Assembly: GCA_934359535.1 (NCBI GenBank)
Contig: CAKRLN010000005.1
Coordinates: 1-22,027, forward strand
Source of the DNA: an uncultured Lachnospiraceae bacterium
GTDB taxonomy: Bacteria > Bacillota > Clostridia > Lachnospirales > Lachnospiraceae
Length of the DNA stretch: 22,027 nucleotides
Reading direction: 5' to 3'
This document shows positions 13,835-21,847 of the stretch, in pieces. The notes under the pieces are model-generated. The model saw only the letters and a list, made by a program, of their open reading frames with translations, was not told the DNA's origin and searched no databases. Numbering within the stretch: the stretch's first letter is position 1; each line of letters opens with the position of its first letter. The position numbers and the translations under genes are program-made.

Positions 13835-14818
13835 ATGAATATCAATGAAATTGCAAGGTTGTCCGGAGTATCGCGGGCAACTGTATCGCGTTATCTGAAT
13901 AATGGATATGTGAGTGAAGAGAAAAAGGAAGCAATCCGGTGCGTCATTGAACAGACCGGGTATGAGCCATCCAGACAGGCAAGAAACTTAAGAAGCAGTG
14001 TGACGAGGCTGATCGGGGTGATTATCCCAAGAATCCAGTCTGAGGCGGTCAGCCGTATGGTTGCAGGAATCAGCGAGGTGCTTTCTGCGGAGGGATATCA
14101 GCTGCTTCTTGCAAATACGCAGAATCATGTCAAGGAAGAGCTGAAGTATCTTAAGATTTTCCGGAAAAATCAGGTAGATGGTATTATCTTTATGGGAACA
14201 ATGTTTTCGAAGGAGCATCTGCAGCTGATGAAGGAGCTTGAGGTGCCTGTTGTAATCGCGGCACAGGAGCTTGAGAATTATTCCTGTGTATATCAGGATG
14301 ATTATCATGCGTCCTACGAGGCAGCAAAGCTGCTTTTGAAAAAAGGGACGCAGTTTGGTTATATTGGTGTGACGGAAAAGGATAAGGCAGTCGGTGAAGC
14401 GAGAAAAAAAGGCTTTCTTGATGCAATAAAGGATTCCGGGGTGAAGAACAGAAGAAAATACATGTACGAAACGGAGTTCCGTGTAGATGGCGGTTATGAG
14501 AAGGCGAAGGAGCTTTTGGAACAGCATCCACAGACGGATTCCATATTCTGTGCAACGGACAGCCTGGCAGCAGGGGCTTTGCGCTATCTGCATGAACAGA
14601 ATATTCCAGTTCCAGAGCAGGTGCAGCTTCTGGGCTTTGGGGATACCGAGCTTGGAAATATTGTGACACCGGCAATTACGAGTGTGCATTTCCATTATAA
14701 GACAACCGGAATGGAGGCAGCAAAGCTGCTTCTTGAGATCTTACAGTCTGGAACAGATTTGAAAAAACAGATTAAAATGGGATACCAGCTTGTAGAGAAA
14801 GCGTCTACAAGAGCATAA
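13835..14818 (+). CDS. scrR: LacI-family repressor of the sucrose operon
   Basis: 327 residues, the normal LacI/GalR length. An N-terminal helix-turn-helix (MNINEIARLSGVSRATVSRY) is followed by the hinge (SRQARNLRSSVTRLIGVIIP) and a periplasmic-binding-protein-like effector domain (about 60-327) with QVDGIIFMGT, YIGVTEKD, IFCATDSLAAGAL and LLGFGDTELG. It most resembles ScrR/SacR-type regulators, which respond to sucrose, sucrose-6-P or fructose. AGGAG upstream sets the start. It is followed by its own terminator and then by the sucrose promoter, which carries a LacI-type palindrome at the transcription start. The family call is firm; the effector is inferred from the neighbours. Confidence 0.88.
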   Translation: MNINEIARLSGVSRATVSRYLNNGYVSEEKKEAIRCVIEQTGYEPSRQARNLRSSVTRLIGVIIPRIQSEAVSRMVAGISEVLSAEGYQLLLANTQNHVKEELKYLKIFRKNQVDGIIFMGTMFSKEHLQLMKELEVPVVIAAQELENYSCVYQDDYHASYEAAKLLLKKGTQFGYIGVTEKDKAVGEARKKGFLDAIKDSGVKNRRKYMYETEFRVDGGYEKAKELLEQHPQTDSIFCATDSLAAGALRYLHEQNIPVPEQVQLLGFGDTELGNIVTPAITSVHFHYKTTGMEAAKLLLEILQSGTDLKKQIKMGYQLVEKASTRA

Positions 14819-14841
14819 AAGCCGTGGAATGCGGCTTTTTT
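14817..14841 (+). terminator. Terminator of the repressor gene
   Basis: AAAAGCCG (14817-14824), a 7-nt loop, then CGGC with a run of six Ts. It begins at the stop codon and separates the repressor from the sucrose operon. Confidence 0.8.
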
Positions 14842-14910
14842 CTGTACCCGAAAATGTAGTTTGTGAAAATCTGACAAAAAGACAATTGCAGATTTAGATG
14901 GTATTACTCA

Positions 14911-14939
14911 TTTACAAATATCATGTGCCACTATATTAT
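14911..14939 (+). promoter_or_regulatory. Promoter of the sucrose operon
   Basis: TTTACA (14911-14916), a 17-nt spacer and TATTAT (14934-14939). The transcription start near 14946 falls just before the palindromic operator. Confidence 0.7.
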
Positions 14940-14951
14940 AATAGTGAAATG

Positions 14952-14965
14952 TGAGAACGATCTCA
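14952..14965. promoter_or_regulatory. LacI-type operator of the sucrose operon
   Basis: TGAGAACGATCTCA is an inverted repeat (TGAGA / TCTCA) with a central CG, the hallmark of LacI-family sites. It lies at about +6 to +19, where bound repressor would block transcription, and it overlaps the space before the Shine-Dalgarno of the permease gene. Confidence 0.65.
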
Positions 14966-14984
14966 TATGGAAGGAGGAGAAAGG

Positions 14985-16880
14985 ATGGATTACCGTAAAT
15001 CAGCACAGGAAGTAATCAAACACATCGGCGGTAAAGAGAACATCATGTCTGCGGCACATTGTGCCACAAGACTGAGACTTGTCATTGCAGATAATTCGAA
15101 GATGGATGCCGCAGCAATTGAGAATGTCGATGGCGTAAAAGGGGTTTTTGAAGCGTCGGGACAGATTCAGATTATTTTTGGAACCGGAACCGTGAATAAG
15201 GTGTACGATGAATTTATCGATATCGCAGGGATTACCGGAGGCACGAAGGAGGATGTGAAGCAGGCAGCAGCCGCAAAGCAGAACATTTTTAAACGTGCGA
15301 TTAAGACACTTGGAGATATTTTTGTGCCGATCATACCGGCAATCGTTGCAAGCGGACTTTTAATGGGACTCTTGGAAGGCCTTTGTAATGTGTGGCCGCA
15401 GATGGCGGAATCAGGAATCTATACAATCATTCATTTATTCAGTAACGCAGCATTTGTTTATCTGCCAATTCTGATTGCAGTATCGGCAGCAAAGGCATTT
15501 GGCGGCAATCAGTTTCTTGGTGCAGTCATTGGTATGATCATGATACACTCCGATCTGATTAATGCGTGGAGTGTATCGGGCATGGATAAGGCAGACATTC
15601 CGACAGCCTCTGCATGGTTTGGATTGTACGATATCAACCTTGTCGGTTATCAGGGACATGTCATTCCGGTTGTCATTGCCGTATGGCTGATGTCTGTGAT
15701 TGAGAAGAAGCTTCATAAAATTGTACCGGAAATCATTGATCTGTTTGTAACACCGCTTGTTACGGTGCTTGTAACCGGATATGTAACACTGACCATCATC
15801 GGACCGTTTTTTTCCACGCTGGAAAATTATGTCCTTGCAGGTGCACAGCACCTGATTGCACTGCCATTTGGTATTGGAGCAGCGATCTGTGGGGCTTTTT
15901 ATGCGCCGACCGTTGTTGCAGGACTCCATCACATGTACAATGCAATTGAGATTGGTCTGATCAGCCAGACCGGATGGAATACCTGGATGCCAATTGCAAC
16001 CGCAGCAAACGTTGCCCAGGGAGCAGCCGCACTTGCAGTTGCAGTGAAAACAAAGAATGATAAGACCAAATCCATGGCACTGCCTGCATCCTTATCGGCA
16101 TTTCTTGGAATCACGGAGCCGGCGATTTTTGGTGTAAACGTCCGCTTTATGAAGCCGTTTGCAGCAGGCTGCATCGGTGGGGCTGCAGGAGCACTTGTTG
16201 CAGGAATTTTTGGAATTGGAGCTACTGCATATGGAATTACAGGAATTTTCGGATTTTTAATTACCACGCATTATACCGTACAGTATGCAATTGAGATGAT
16301 CGTTGCAGCTGGTGTTGCCTTTGCAATTTCATGGACACTTTATAAAGATCCGGAGACTGCACAGAAGACGAAGATGAATGAGGCTGTCAGCGCAGAGGAA
16401 TTTCTTGTAGAAAATGAACCAAAGGCAGAGCCGGATACCGTGTACAGTCCGTTAAGCGGTAATGCGATTGCACTGGAAAATGTAAATGATCCGACTTTTG
16501 CATCAGGGGCACTTGGAAAGGGATTTGTGGTTGTTCCTTCGGAGGGAAAGGTATATGCACCGTTTGATGGAACACTGGATTTATTGTATGATACGAAGCA
16601 TGCACTTGGCATGACAAGCAGTGACGGCATTGAGCTGCTTGTGCATGTTGGCTTAAATACGGTTGAATTGGATGGCAAATATTATACTGCACATGCCGAA
16701 AGTGGAGATACGATCAAAAAAGGCCAGCTTCTGCTTGAATTTGACATTTCCAGAATCAAAGAAGCTGGCTATGATATCACGACACCAGTGATTGTTACCA
16801 ATGCAGATAATTACAAAGAGACTGTTGTAGTAAAAACCGGAAGGATAAAAGCATCAGAGAAAGCGATTGTGGTGAAATAA
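14985..16880 (+). CDS. scrA: PTS sucrose-specific EIIBCA permease
   Basis: 631 residues. The IIB domain (1-90) carries the phospho-cysteine C26 in SAAHCATRLRL. The IIC membrane domain (about 105-450, some ten helices) has NPF-type core motifs such as GITEPAIFGVNVRFMKPF. The IIA(Glc) domain (about 480-631) has active His554 in LLVHVGLNTVELDGKYY. It takes up sucrose and phosphorylates it to sucrose-6-phosphate with phosphate from HPr. The B-C-A order and neighbouring scrB support sucrose over trehalose or a beta-glucoside. An ATG at 14967 is in frame but lies upstream of the AAGGAGG that serves the ATG at 14985. First gene of the operon; scrB starts 1 nt after its stop. Confidence 0.92.
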   Translation: MDYRKSAQEVIKHIGGKENIMSAAHCATRLRLVIADNSKMDAAAIENVDGVKGVFEASGQIQIIFGTGTVNKVYDEFIDIAGITGGTKEDVKQAAAAKQNIFKRAIKTLGDIFVPIIPAIVASGLLMGLLEGLCNVWPQMAESGIYTIIHLFSNAAFVYLPILIAVSAAKAFGGNQFLGAVIGMIMIHSDLINAWSVSGMDKADIPTASAWFGLYDINLVGYQGHVIPVVIAVWLMSVIEKKLHKIVPEIIDLFVTPLVTVLVTGYVTLTIIGPFFSTLENYVLAGAQHLIALPFGIGAAICGAFYAPTVVAGLHHMYNAIEIGLISQTGWNTWMPIATAANVAQGAAALAVAVKTKNDKTKSMALPASLSAFLGITEPAIFGVNVRFMKPFAAGCIGGAAGALVAGIFGIGATAYGITGIFGFLITTHYTVQYAIEMIVAAGVAFAISWTLYKDPETAQKTKMNEAVSAEEFLVENEPKAEPDTVYSPLSGNAIALENVNDPTFASGALGKGFVVVPSEGKVYAPFDGTLDLLYDTKHALGMTSSDGIELLVHVGLNTVELDGKYYTAHAESGDTIKKGQLLLEFDISRIKEAGYDITTPVIVTNADNYKETVVVKTGRIKASEKAIVVK

Positions 16881-16881
16881 T

Positions 16882-18372
16882 ATGAGTTTAAGAGAGCGTT
16901 TAAGGGAACTGACACAGGAAGCAGAAAAGAAGCAATATATCATAGAACAGGACCCAAACCGGCTTGCACTTCATCTGATGCCGCCGGTTGGCTGGCTCAA
17001 TGATCCGAATGGGTTATGTCAGTTTCATGGAGTGTACCATGTGTTTTACCAGTACTCTCCATTAGACCCGAATGGTTCCATGAAGGCATGGGGACATTAT
17101 GCATCAAAAGACCAGATCCACTGGAAACAGCTTCCGGCCGCATTTTATCCGGATGAGGAATTTGATAAGGATGGCGTATATTCCGGAAGTGCTTTTCTGG
17201 AGAATGACATGATGTATCTGTTTTACACAGGCAATGTCAAAGAGCCGGGAGAGCATGACAGTGAGCTGTCCTATTCTGGAAGGGAGGCCAATACTGTACT
17301 TGTGACAAGTAAGGATGGGATTCATTTTTCGGAAAAACAGACTGTTATGACAAATGTCGATTATCCAAAGGAATATACCTGTCATATCCGTGATCCGAAG
17401 GTGTGGAAGAAGGATGGACGTTATTATATGATCCAGGGCGGAAGAAAGATGCAGCATCCGGATGGAGGAGCAAAGGAAAACTCGCAGCAGACCGACTATG
17501 GAACGGTGCTGATCTTTGAATCGGATGATCTTGTGCATTGGAGCTTTTTAAAAGATATCACAACGGAGAAACGGTTTGGATTTATGTGGGAATGTCCGGA
17601 TTATTTCTTAATTGCCGAACATCCGGTTCTGTCCACATCCCCGCAGGGACTTGTCCATGAGACATACCGTTATCAGAATGTATATCAGTCTGGCTATTTC
17701 CTGCTTGATGAGGAGATCGTTGCATCGGATGACAAAAAGAACGTCGTTGTGCCGGAACCGGATAAATTCCGGGAGTGGGATTATGGATTTGATTTCTATG
17801 CGCCACAGACGTTCTGTGATGAAAGCGGACGCCGCATTCTGATCGGCTGGGCTGGTATCGGTGATGCTGATTATGATAATGTACCAACCGTGGAAGCAGG
17901 CTGGCAGCATTCCCTCACGCTGCCAAGAGAGATTACATGGTCAGATGGAAAGCTTTTGCAGAATCCGCTTCCGGAGCTTCTTGCGCTGCGTGGCCCGGAG
18001 CTTTCTGTTATGGAGCAGTGCAGCGCGGCGGATACGGTGTTTGAACTTCTGGCAGATCAGATTGATGCAGATTGTCTGGTGCGGATCAGTTGCGGAGAGC
18101 ATGCGTTTTCTGCAAACTATGAAGCTGGTGTTTTGTTTTTTTCTATTACAGAGAATGCGGGGCGAGGCAGAGGCTTGCGCAAAATTCGGATTGCGGAGCT
18201 GCAGAAAATGCGCCTGATCGTCGATAACTCTATGGTAGAGCTTTATATTAATGATGGGGAATATGTAGTTACCTCACGTTTTTATTTTCCGGATGATAGA
18301 AGAAATATTGAAGTAAAAGGCGCGCGTGATACAAAATTATGGTATTTGAAAGGACTGGAGGTTGTAAAATAG
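16882..18372 (+). CDS. scrB: Sucrose-6-phosphate hydrolase (GH32)
   Basis: 496 residues, typical for ScrB. The five-bladed propeller carries the GH32 triad: nucleophile D41 in WLNDPNG, transition-state D171 in RDPKVW, and acid/base E237 in MWECPDYF. The C-terminal beta-sandwich runs from about 370 and includes VDNSMVELYIND. It splits sucrose-6-P from the permease into glucose-6-P and fructose in the cytoplasm; no signal peptide is present. It starts 1 nt after the scrA stop with only a weak GGTG, pointing to translational coupling. The fructokinase start follows directly after its stop. Confidence 0.95.
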   Translation: MSLRERLRELTQEAEKKQYIIEQDPNRLALHLMPPVGWLNDPNGLCQFHGVYHVFYQYSPLDPNGSMKAWGHYASKDQIHWKQLPAAFYPDEEFDKDGVYSGSAFLENDMMYLFYTGNVKEPGEHDSELSYSGREANTVLVTSKDGIHFSEKQTVMTNVDYPKEYTCHIRDPKVWKKDGRYYMIQGGRKMQHPDGGAKENSQQTDYGTVLIFESDDLVHWSFLKDITTEKRFGFMWECPDYFLIAEHPVLSTSPQGLVHETYRYQNVYQSGYFLLDEEIVASDDKKNVVVPEPDKFREWDYGFDFYAPQTFCDESGRRILIGWAGIGDADYDNVPTVEAGWQHSLTLPREITWSDGKLLQNPLPELLALRGPELSVMEQCSAADTVFELLADQIDADCLVRISCGEHAFSANYEAGVLFFSITENAGRGRGLRKIRIAELQKMRLIVDNSMVELYINDGEYVVTSRFYFPDDRRNIEVKGARDTKLWYLKGLEVVK

Positions 18373-19212
18373 ATGAAAAAATTAATGGCGATCGGAGAGG
18401 CTCTGATTGATTTTATTCCAGAAGAAAGTGGAAAAGCAATGAAGGACGTCTGTGGATTTCGTCCAGCAGTCGGTGGAGCACCTGCAAATGTATGTGGAGC
18501 CTACCGGAAGTTAGGCGGAGCGGCAGAGATGATTACACAGCTTGGCGATGATCCGTTTGGGGATAAAATTGTCGAAGAATTCTCTCATTATAATATTGGA
18601 ACAGCCCATGTACTTCGCACAAAAGAGGCAAATACCTCACTTGCCTTTGTTGCTTCACTTTTGTTCGGTATCTCTTGGAAATTTTCCAATGAAGGATGCT
18701 CATAAAAAGGCCATAGAATATGCAAAGGAAGCGGGGGCGATTATCAGCTTTGACCCGAATATCCGGCTGGCACTCTGGAAAAATGCGAGTGACCTTAAAG
18801 CCGCAATTCTTGAATTTATGCCAAAAGCCAATATCCTGAAAGTATCTGATGAAGAGATTGAATTTATTACCGGTAAAAAACGGTGGAAGAGGCAAGGGAT
18901 CAGTTGTTTACGGGAGATGTCCAGATGGTTGTCTACACCAAAGGAGCAGATGGCGCAGAGTGCTACACCAGGAATGCCAAAGCATCCGTAAAAGGACATA
19001 AAGTCGACGCTTATGATACAACCGGTGCAGGGGATGCATTTATCGGTTCCTTCCTCTATCAGCTTTCCGCTGATGGAATTGATCTTAATTCCCTTGCAGA
19101 TGTTTCCAAAGAAAAAATGGAAGCATATCTGGAATTTTCCAACCGCTACTGCGCAAAGAGCGTATTAAAAGCAGGGGCGATCGCATCCTATCCGACGATG
19201 GATGAGATGTAG
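18373..19212 (+). pseudogene. scrK: Broken fructokinase, deletion plus frameshift
   Basis: A PfkB/ribokinase-family fructokinase in three pieces. Piece 1 (from 18373) has MKKLMAIGEALIDF and VGGAPANVCGAYRKLGG and runs to TSLAFV near 18648. The expected next 35-40 residues (the usual DGxRDFxFYRxPxAD stretch of the family) are absent; the gene resumes one frame over with LHFCSVSLG, AHKKAIEYAKEAG and SFDPNIRLALWK. The start frame therefore stops at 18705. At the A6 run 18875-18880 the frame shifts again, as if one A were lost, and continues with VEEARDQLFTG, VVYTKGADGAE and the catalytic DTTGAGDAF motif to 19212. It has a Shine-Dalgarno (GGAGG 18357-18361). The A-tract shift alone could be a sequencing error; the deletion cannot easily be. 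Confidence 0.85.
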
Positions 19213-19241
19213 ATTCATCTTATATATACCATTTTAGCCAT

Positions 19242-19272
19242 GCACAGCCCAAATATCCGGGCTGTGCTTTTG
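19242..19272 (+). terminator. Terminator of the sucrose operon
   Basis: GCACAGCCC (19242-19250) and GGGCTGTGC (19259-19267) form a perfect 9-bp stem with an 8-nt loop, followed by TTTTGTGTT. Confidence 0.88.
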
Positions 19273-19358
19273 TGTTATGACCTGGCTTTTATTTTCATGT
19301 TGATGAAAGGAGTGCCTTTTGGATGAGGGAAAATAGCAGCGCAGCAGTCAATTAGGGC

Positions 19359-19387
19359 TTGTCAATGTGAAAATCCTTCTTTATAAT
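19359..19387 (+). promoter_or_regulatory. Sigma-A promoter of guaA
   Basis: TTGTCA (19359-19364), a 17-nt spacer and a perfect TATAAT (19382-19387). The leader is only about 36 nt, leaving no room for a purine riboswitch. It lies after the longer in-frame start at 19367's first codon, so that start is not used. Confidence 0.8.
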
Positions 19388-19429
19388 AGAAATAATAGTA
19401 ATGTACATTTAACAGGAGGAAAACTATCA

Positions 19430-21004
19430 ATGGATCAGGAAAAAGTAATCGTCATTGACTTTGGCGGTCAGTATAACCAGCTGGTTGCAAGACGTGTCAG
19501 AGAATGCAATGTTTACTGTGAAATCTATTCCTACAGAACTGACATCGAGCAGATCAAAGCCATGAATCCGAAGGGAATTATTTTGACCGGCGGACCAAAT
19601 AGCTGCTATGAGCCGGATTCCCCGACTTATACAAAAGAATTATTCGAGCTTGGCATTCCGGTGTTAGGACTCTGCTATGGTGCACAGCTTATGATGCACG
19701 TATTAGGCGGCAAGGTTGAGAAAGCACCAGTGCGTGAATATGGAAAAACAGAGGTCATGGTAGACACTACATCCCCATTATTCGGAAATGTAAAGCCGAC
19801 CACAATCTGCTGGATGAGCCATTTTGATTATATTTCAAAAGCTGCACCAGGATTTGAGATTTCTGCGCATACCGCAGACTGCCCGGTGGCAGCTGCAGAA
19901 AACAGAGAGAAAAAGCTCTTTGCAATCCAGTTCCACCCAGAGGTGCTTCACACCGAAGAGGGAAGCAAGATGCTGCATAACTTTGTAAGAGGTGTCTGTG
20001 GTTGTGCCGGAACATGGAGAATGGATTCTTTTGTTGAGAATACCATTAAAGAAATCCGTGAAAAGGTTGGAGACGGAAAGGTACTGCTTGCATTATCCGG
20101 TGGAGTAGATTCATCTGTTGCGGCAGGACTTTTATCCAGAGCAATCGGAAAACAGCTCACCTGCGTATTCGTAGACCACGGTCTGCTCAGAAAGAATGAG
20201 GGCGATGAGGTTGAGAGTGTATTTGGACCAGATGGCCAGTTCGACTTAAACTTCATCCGCGTGAATGCACAGGAAAGATATTACAAAAAGCTTGCAGGTG
20301 TGACAGAGCCGGAAGCAAAGCGTAAGATTATCGGAGAGGAATTCATCCGTGTATTTGAAGAGGAAGCAAAGAAAATTGGAGCTGTGGATTTCCTTGCACA
20401 GGGAACCATTTATCCGGACGTTGTAGAGAGTGGTCTTGGCGGAGAATCCGCAGTGATCAAATCCCACCACAATGTTGGAGGACTTCCGGACTACGTTGAT
20501 TTCAAAGAGATCATCGAACCGCTCCGCAATCTGTTCAAAGACGAGGTAAGAAAAGCCGGACTTGAGCTTGGAATTCCGGAGCATCTTGTATTCCGCCAGC
20601 CATTCCCAGGTCCTGGTCTTGGAATTCGTATTATCGGAGAGGTTAATGGAGAGAAGGTTCGTATCGTGCAGGACGCAGATGCGATCTATCGCGAAGAGGT
20701 TGACAAAGCTGCTGCGGCATACCAGAAAGAGACAGGAAAAGCACCATCCTGGATGCCAAACCAGTACTTTGCAGCACTTACCAATATGCGCTCCGTAGGT
20801 GTTATGGGTGACGAACGAACCTATGATTATGCCGTTGCACTCCGTGCTGTTACAACAGTAGACTTTATGACTGCAGAATCTGCCGAGATTCCGTTTGAAG
20901 TACTTCAGACCGTTATGAGCAGAATTATTAATGAGGTCAAAGGGGTGAATCGCGTATTCTATGATTTAACGAGTAAGCCACCTGGGACGATTGAGTTTGA
21001 ATAA
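19430..21004 (+). CDS. guaA: GMP synthase (glutamine-hydrolysing)
   Basis: 524 residues. The N-terminal class I glutamine amidotransferase (1-195) has nucleophile C82 in GLCYGAQLM and the His-Glu pair in FAIQFHPEV. The ATP-pyrophosphatase domain has the PP-loop LSGGVDSSV, and the C-terminal dimerisation domain ends with [13 protein letters not shown], the invariant family end. It converts XMP, glutamine and ATP to GMP. AGGAGGA precedes the ATG at 19430; the open frame upstream spans the promoter. Its 3' end is intact although sequence character changes just after it, as expected when an element integrates at guaA and restores the gene's end. Confidence 0.97.
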   Translation: MDQEKVIVIDFGGQYNQLVARRVRECNVYCEIYSYRTDIEQIKAMNPKGIILTGGPNSCYEPDSPTYTKELFELGIPVLGLCYGAQLMMHVLGGKVEKAPVREYGKTEVMVDTTSPLFGNVKPTTICWMSHFDYISKAAPGFEISAHTADCPVAAAENREKKLFAIQFHPEVLHTEEGSKMLHNFVRGVCGCAGTWRMDSFVENTIKEIREKVGDGKVLLALSGGVDSSVAAGLLSRAIGKQLTCVFVDHGLLRKNEGDEVESVFGPDGQFDLNFIRVNAQERYYKKLAGVTEPEAKRKIIGEEFIRVFEEEAKKIGAVDFLAQGTIYPDVVESGLGGESAVIKSHHNVGGLPDYVDFKEIIEPLRNLFKDEVRKAGLELGIPEHLVFRQPFPGPGLGIRIIGEVNGEKVRIVQDADAIYREEVDKAAAAYQKETGKAPSWMPNQYFAALTNMRSVGVMGDERTYDYAVALRAVTTVDFMTAESAEIPFEVLQTVMSRIINEVKGVNRVFYDLTSKPPGTIEFE

Positions 21005-21006
21005 AC

Positions 21007-21053
21007 AAAAATGCTTAGTAAAGCCAGCGTTTATGCGGGTTTGCAGCATTTTT
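21007..21053 (+). terminator. Terminator of guaA
   Basis: AAAAATGCT (21007-21015) and AGCATTTTT (21045-21053) form a 9-bp stem with T-run; the inner AAAGCC...GGTTT stretch can extend pairing. Confidence 0.7.
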
Positions 21054-21062
21054 AAAAGTCTT

Positions 21063-21082
21063 TTGATAACAAATTGATAACA
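21063..21082. repeat. Two TTGATAACA direct repeats
   Basis: TTGATAACA occurs at 21063-21071 and again at 21074-21082, an 11-bp period. Short direct repeats like these near a gene-end integration site resemble arm-type binding sites of tyrosine recombinases; no integrase gene is visible in the window. Confidence 0.5.
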
Positions 21083-21096
21083 GTTGCATGAGAGCC

Positions 21097-21137
21097 ATTA
21101 TTCTTGTAACCCGGTGGTTTTAGGGTTAAAGAATAAT
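21097..21137. repeat. Long inverted repeat downstream of guaA
   Basis: The arms 21097-21112 and 21123-21137 are 15-16 nt long and match except for one extra base, around a 10-nt loop. No T-run follows on either strand, so this is not a standard terminator. Confidence 0.6.
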
Positions 21138-21176
21138 TGACAGGTGGTTGTGCAACAAATAAATCCATATTTATCT

Positions 21177-21223
21177 AAAAAGCCCTTAGCTGTGGGTATA
21201 AAACTCATAGCTAAGGGCTTTTT
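21177..21223. terminator. Two-way terminator between guaA side and the minus-strand genes
   Basis: AAAAAGCCCTTAGCT (21177-21191) and AGCTAAGGGCTTTTT (21209-21223) form a perfect 15-bp stem with T-runs in both directions. An outer 11-bp inverted repeat (21169-21179 / 21230-21240) overlaps the last codons of the minus-strand gene and competes for the same bases. Confidence 0.9.
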
Positions 21224-21230
21224 GTCGTCT

Positions 21231-21815
21231 TTAGATAAATTTATCGGAAAGAGAGGTTAATGATTTGTTTATTTGCTTTAGAGCAGATAATTCATCGTTG
21301 ATTTGTGGTTCAAGGCTTAAAACTTTATGGAGATAGTTTAAATCTACTTTGTATTGTTCTGTAAAGGTTTGACCGCAAGTAGAGTAACAAATTTCAATAT
21401 TCAACTCGGTTTCATTGAAGTTTGAAAAATCAAAGATAGTTCCGATATGTTGTTGCGGGGCAAGAAAAATGTTGTTTAGTTTGGAAATATTAAAATCATC
21501 TATATTAGATTGACCAGCTTTCTTCCAATCCAAATCGGGAGTAATTTTTAATGACAGAAGTTTTGCAGGAGAATTACCAAAGTTTTTGATAATTAAGTCG
21601 TGCGTTATACCTGTTATACTTTTTTGAACATAAAATATGAGATTACCACGATTTTGATCGAAATATTGTTTTTGTTGCTCATGTAGCTGCTTTTTCATTT
21701 CAGATAAATTTTTGTAAGTCAAAATGACCGCAATTATAGATGCTACTAATGCTAAGAAGCTGAGCACAATTCCTATGAATTGAAACAGTGTTGAGTGCCA
21801 TTCGGCAAGTGTCAT
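21231..21815 (-). CDS. Unrecognised single-pass membrane protein
   Basis: 194 residues. One membrane helix lies near the N-terminus (about 10-33, FIGIVLSFLALVASIIAVIL). A charged, coiled-coil-like stretch follows (KNLSEMKKQLHEQQKQYFDQ, about 35-54), then a soluble part with beta character (LIIKNFGNSPAKLLSLKI; ELNIEICYSTCGQTF) and a helical C-terminus. The layout resembles small anchored proteins often found in mobile or accessory DNA, but I recognise no family or function. AAGGAG upstream sets the ATG at 21815. Codons are visibly more AT-rich than those of guaA next door. It lies 32 nt after another minus-strand gene, so probably one operon, and ends at the two-way terminator. Confidence 0.75.
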   Translation of the reverse strand: MTLAEWHSTLFQFIGIVLSFLALVASIIAVILTYKNLSEMKKQLHEQQKQYFDQNRGNLIFYVQKSITGITHDLIIKNFGNSPAKLLSLKITPDLDWKKAGQSNIDDFNISKLNNIFLAPQQHIGTIFDFSNFNETELNIEICYSTCGQTFTEQYKVDLNYLHKVLSLEPQINDELSALKQINKSLTSLSDKFI

Positions 21816-21847
21816 AATTGTTCTCCTTTTTAGTTGGTATTTTAGGA

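Noticed and set aside
13988..14695. 235-codon minus-strand open frame
   Set aside because: Antisense shadow of the LacI-family repressor gene; no start signals and a Cys/His/Leu-rich non-protein-like composition.
14861..14879. TTTGT...ACAAA inverted repeat as a catabolite (cre) site
   Set aside because: The spacing and centre do not fit the cre consensus; it may be chance in AT-rich sequence.
18875..18882. Programmed -1 frameshift at the A6 tract in the fructokinase
   Set aside because: The start frame already stops at 18705 because of the upstream deletion, and the phase of the tract (AAA AAA CGG) does not give the canonical slippery heptamer, so decay or a homopolymer error is simpler.
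19268..19429. Possible purine riboswitch before guaA
   Set aside because: The promoter at 19359-19387 leaves a leader of about 36 nt, too short for an aptamer, and no conserved purine-aptamer core was seen upstream of it.
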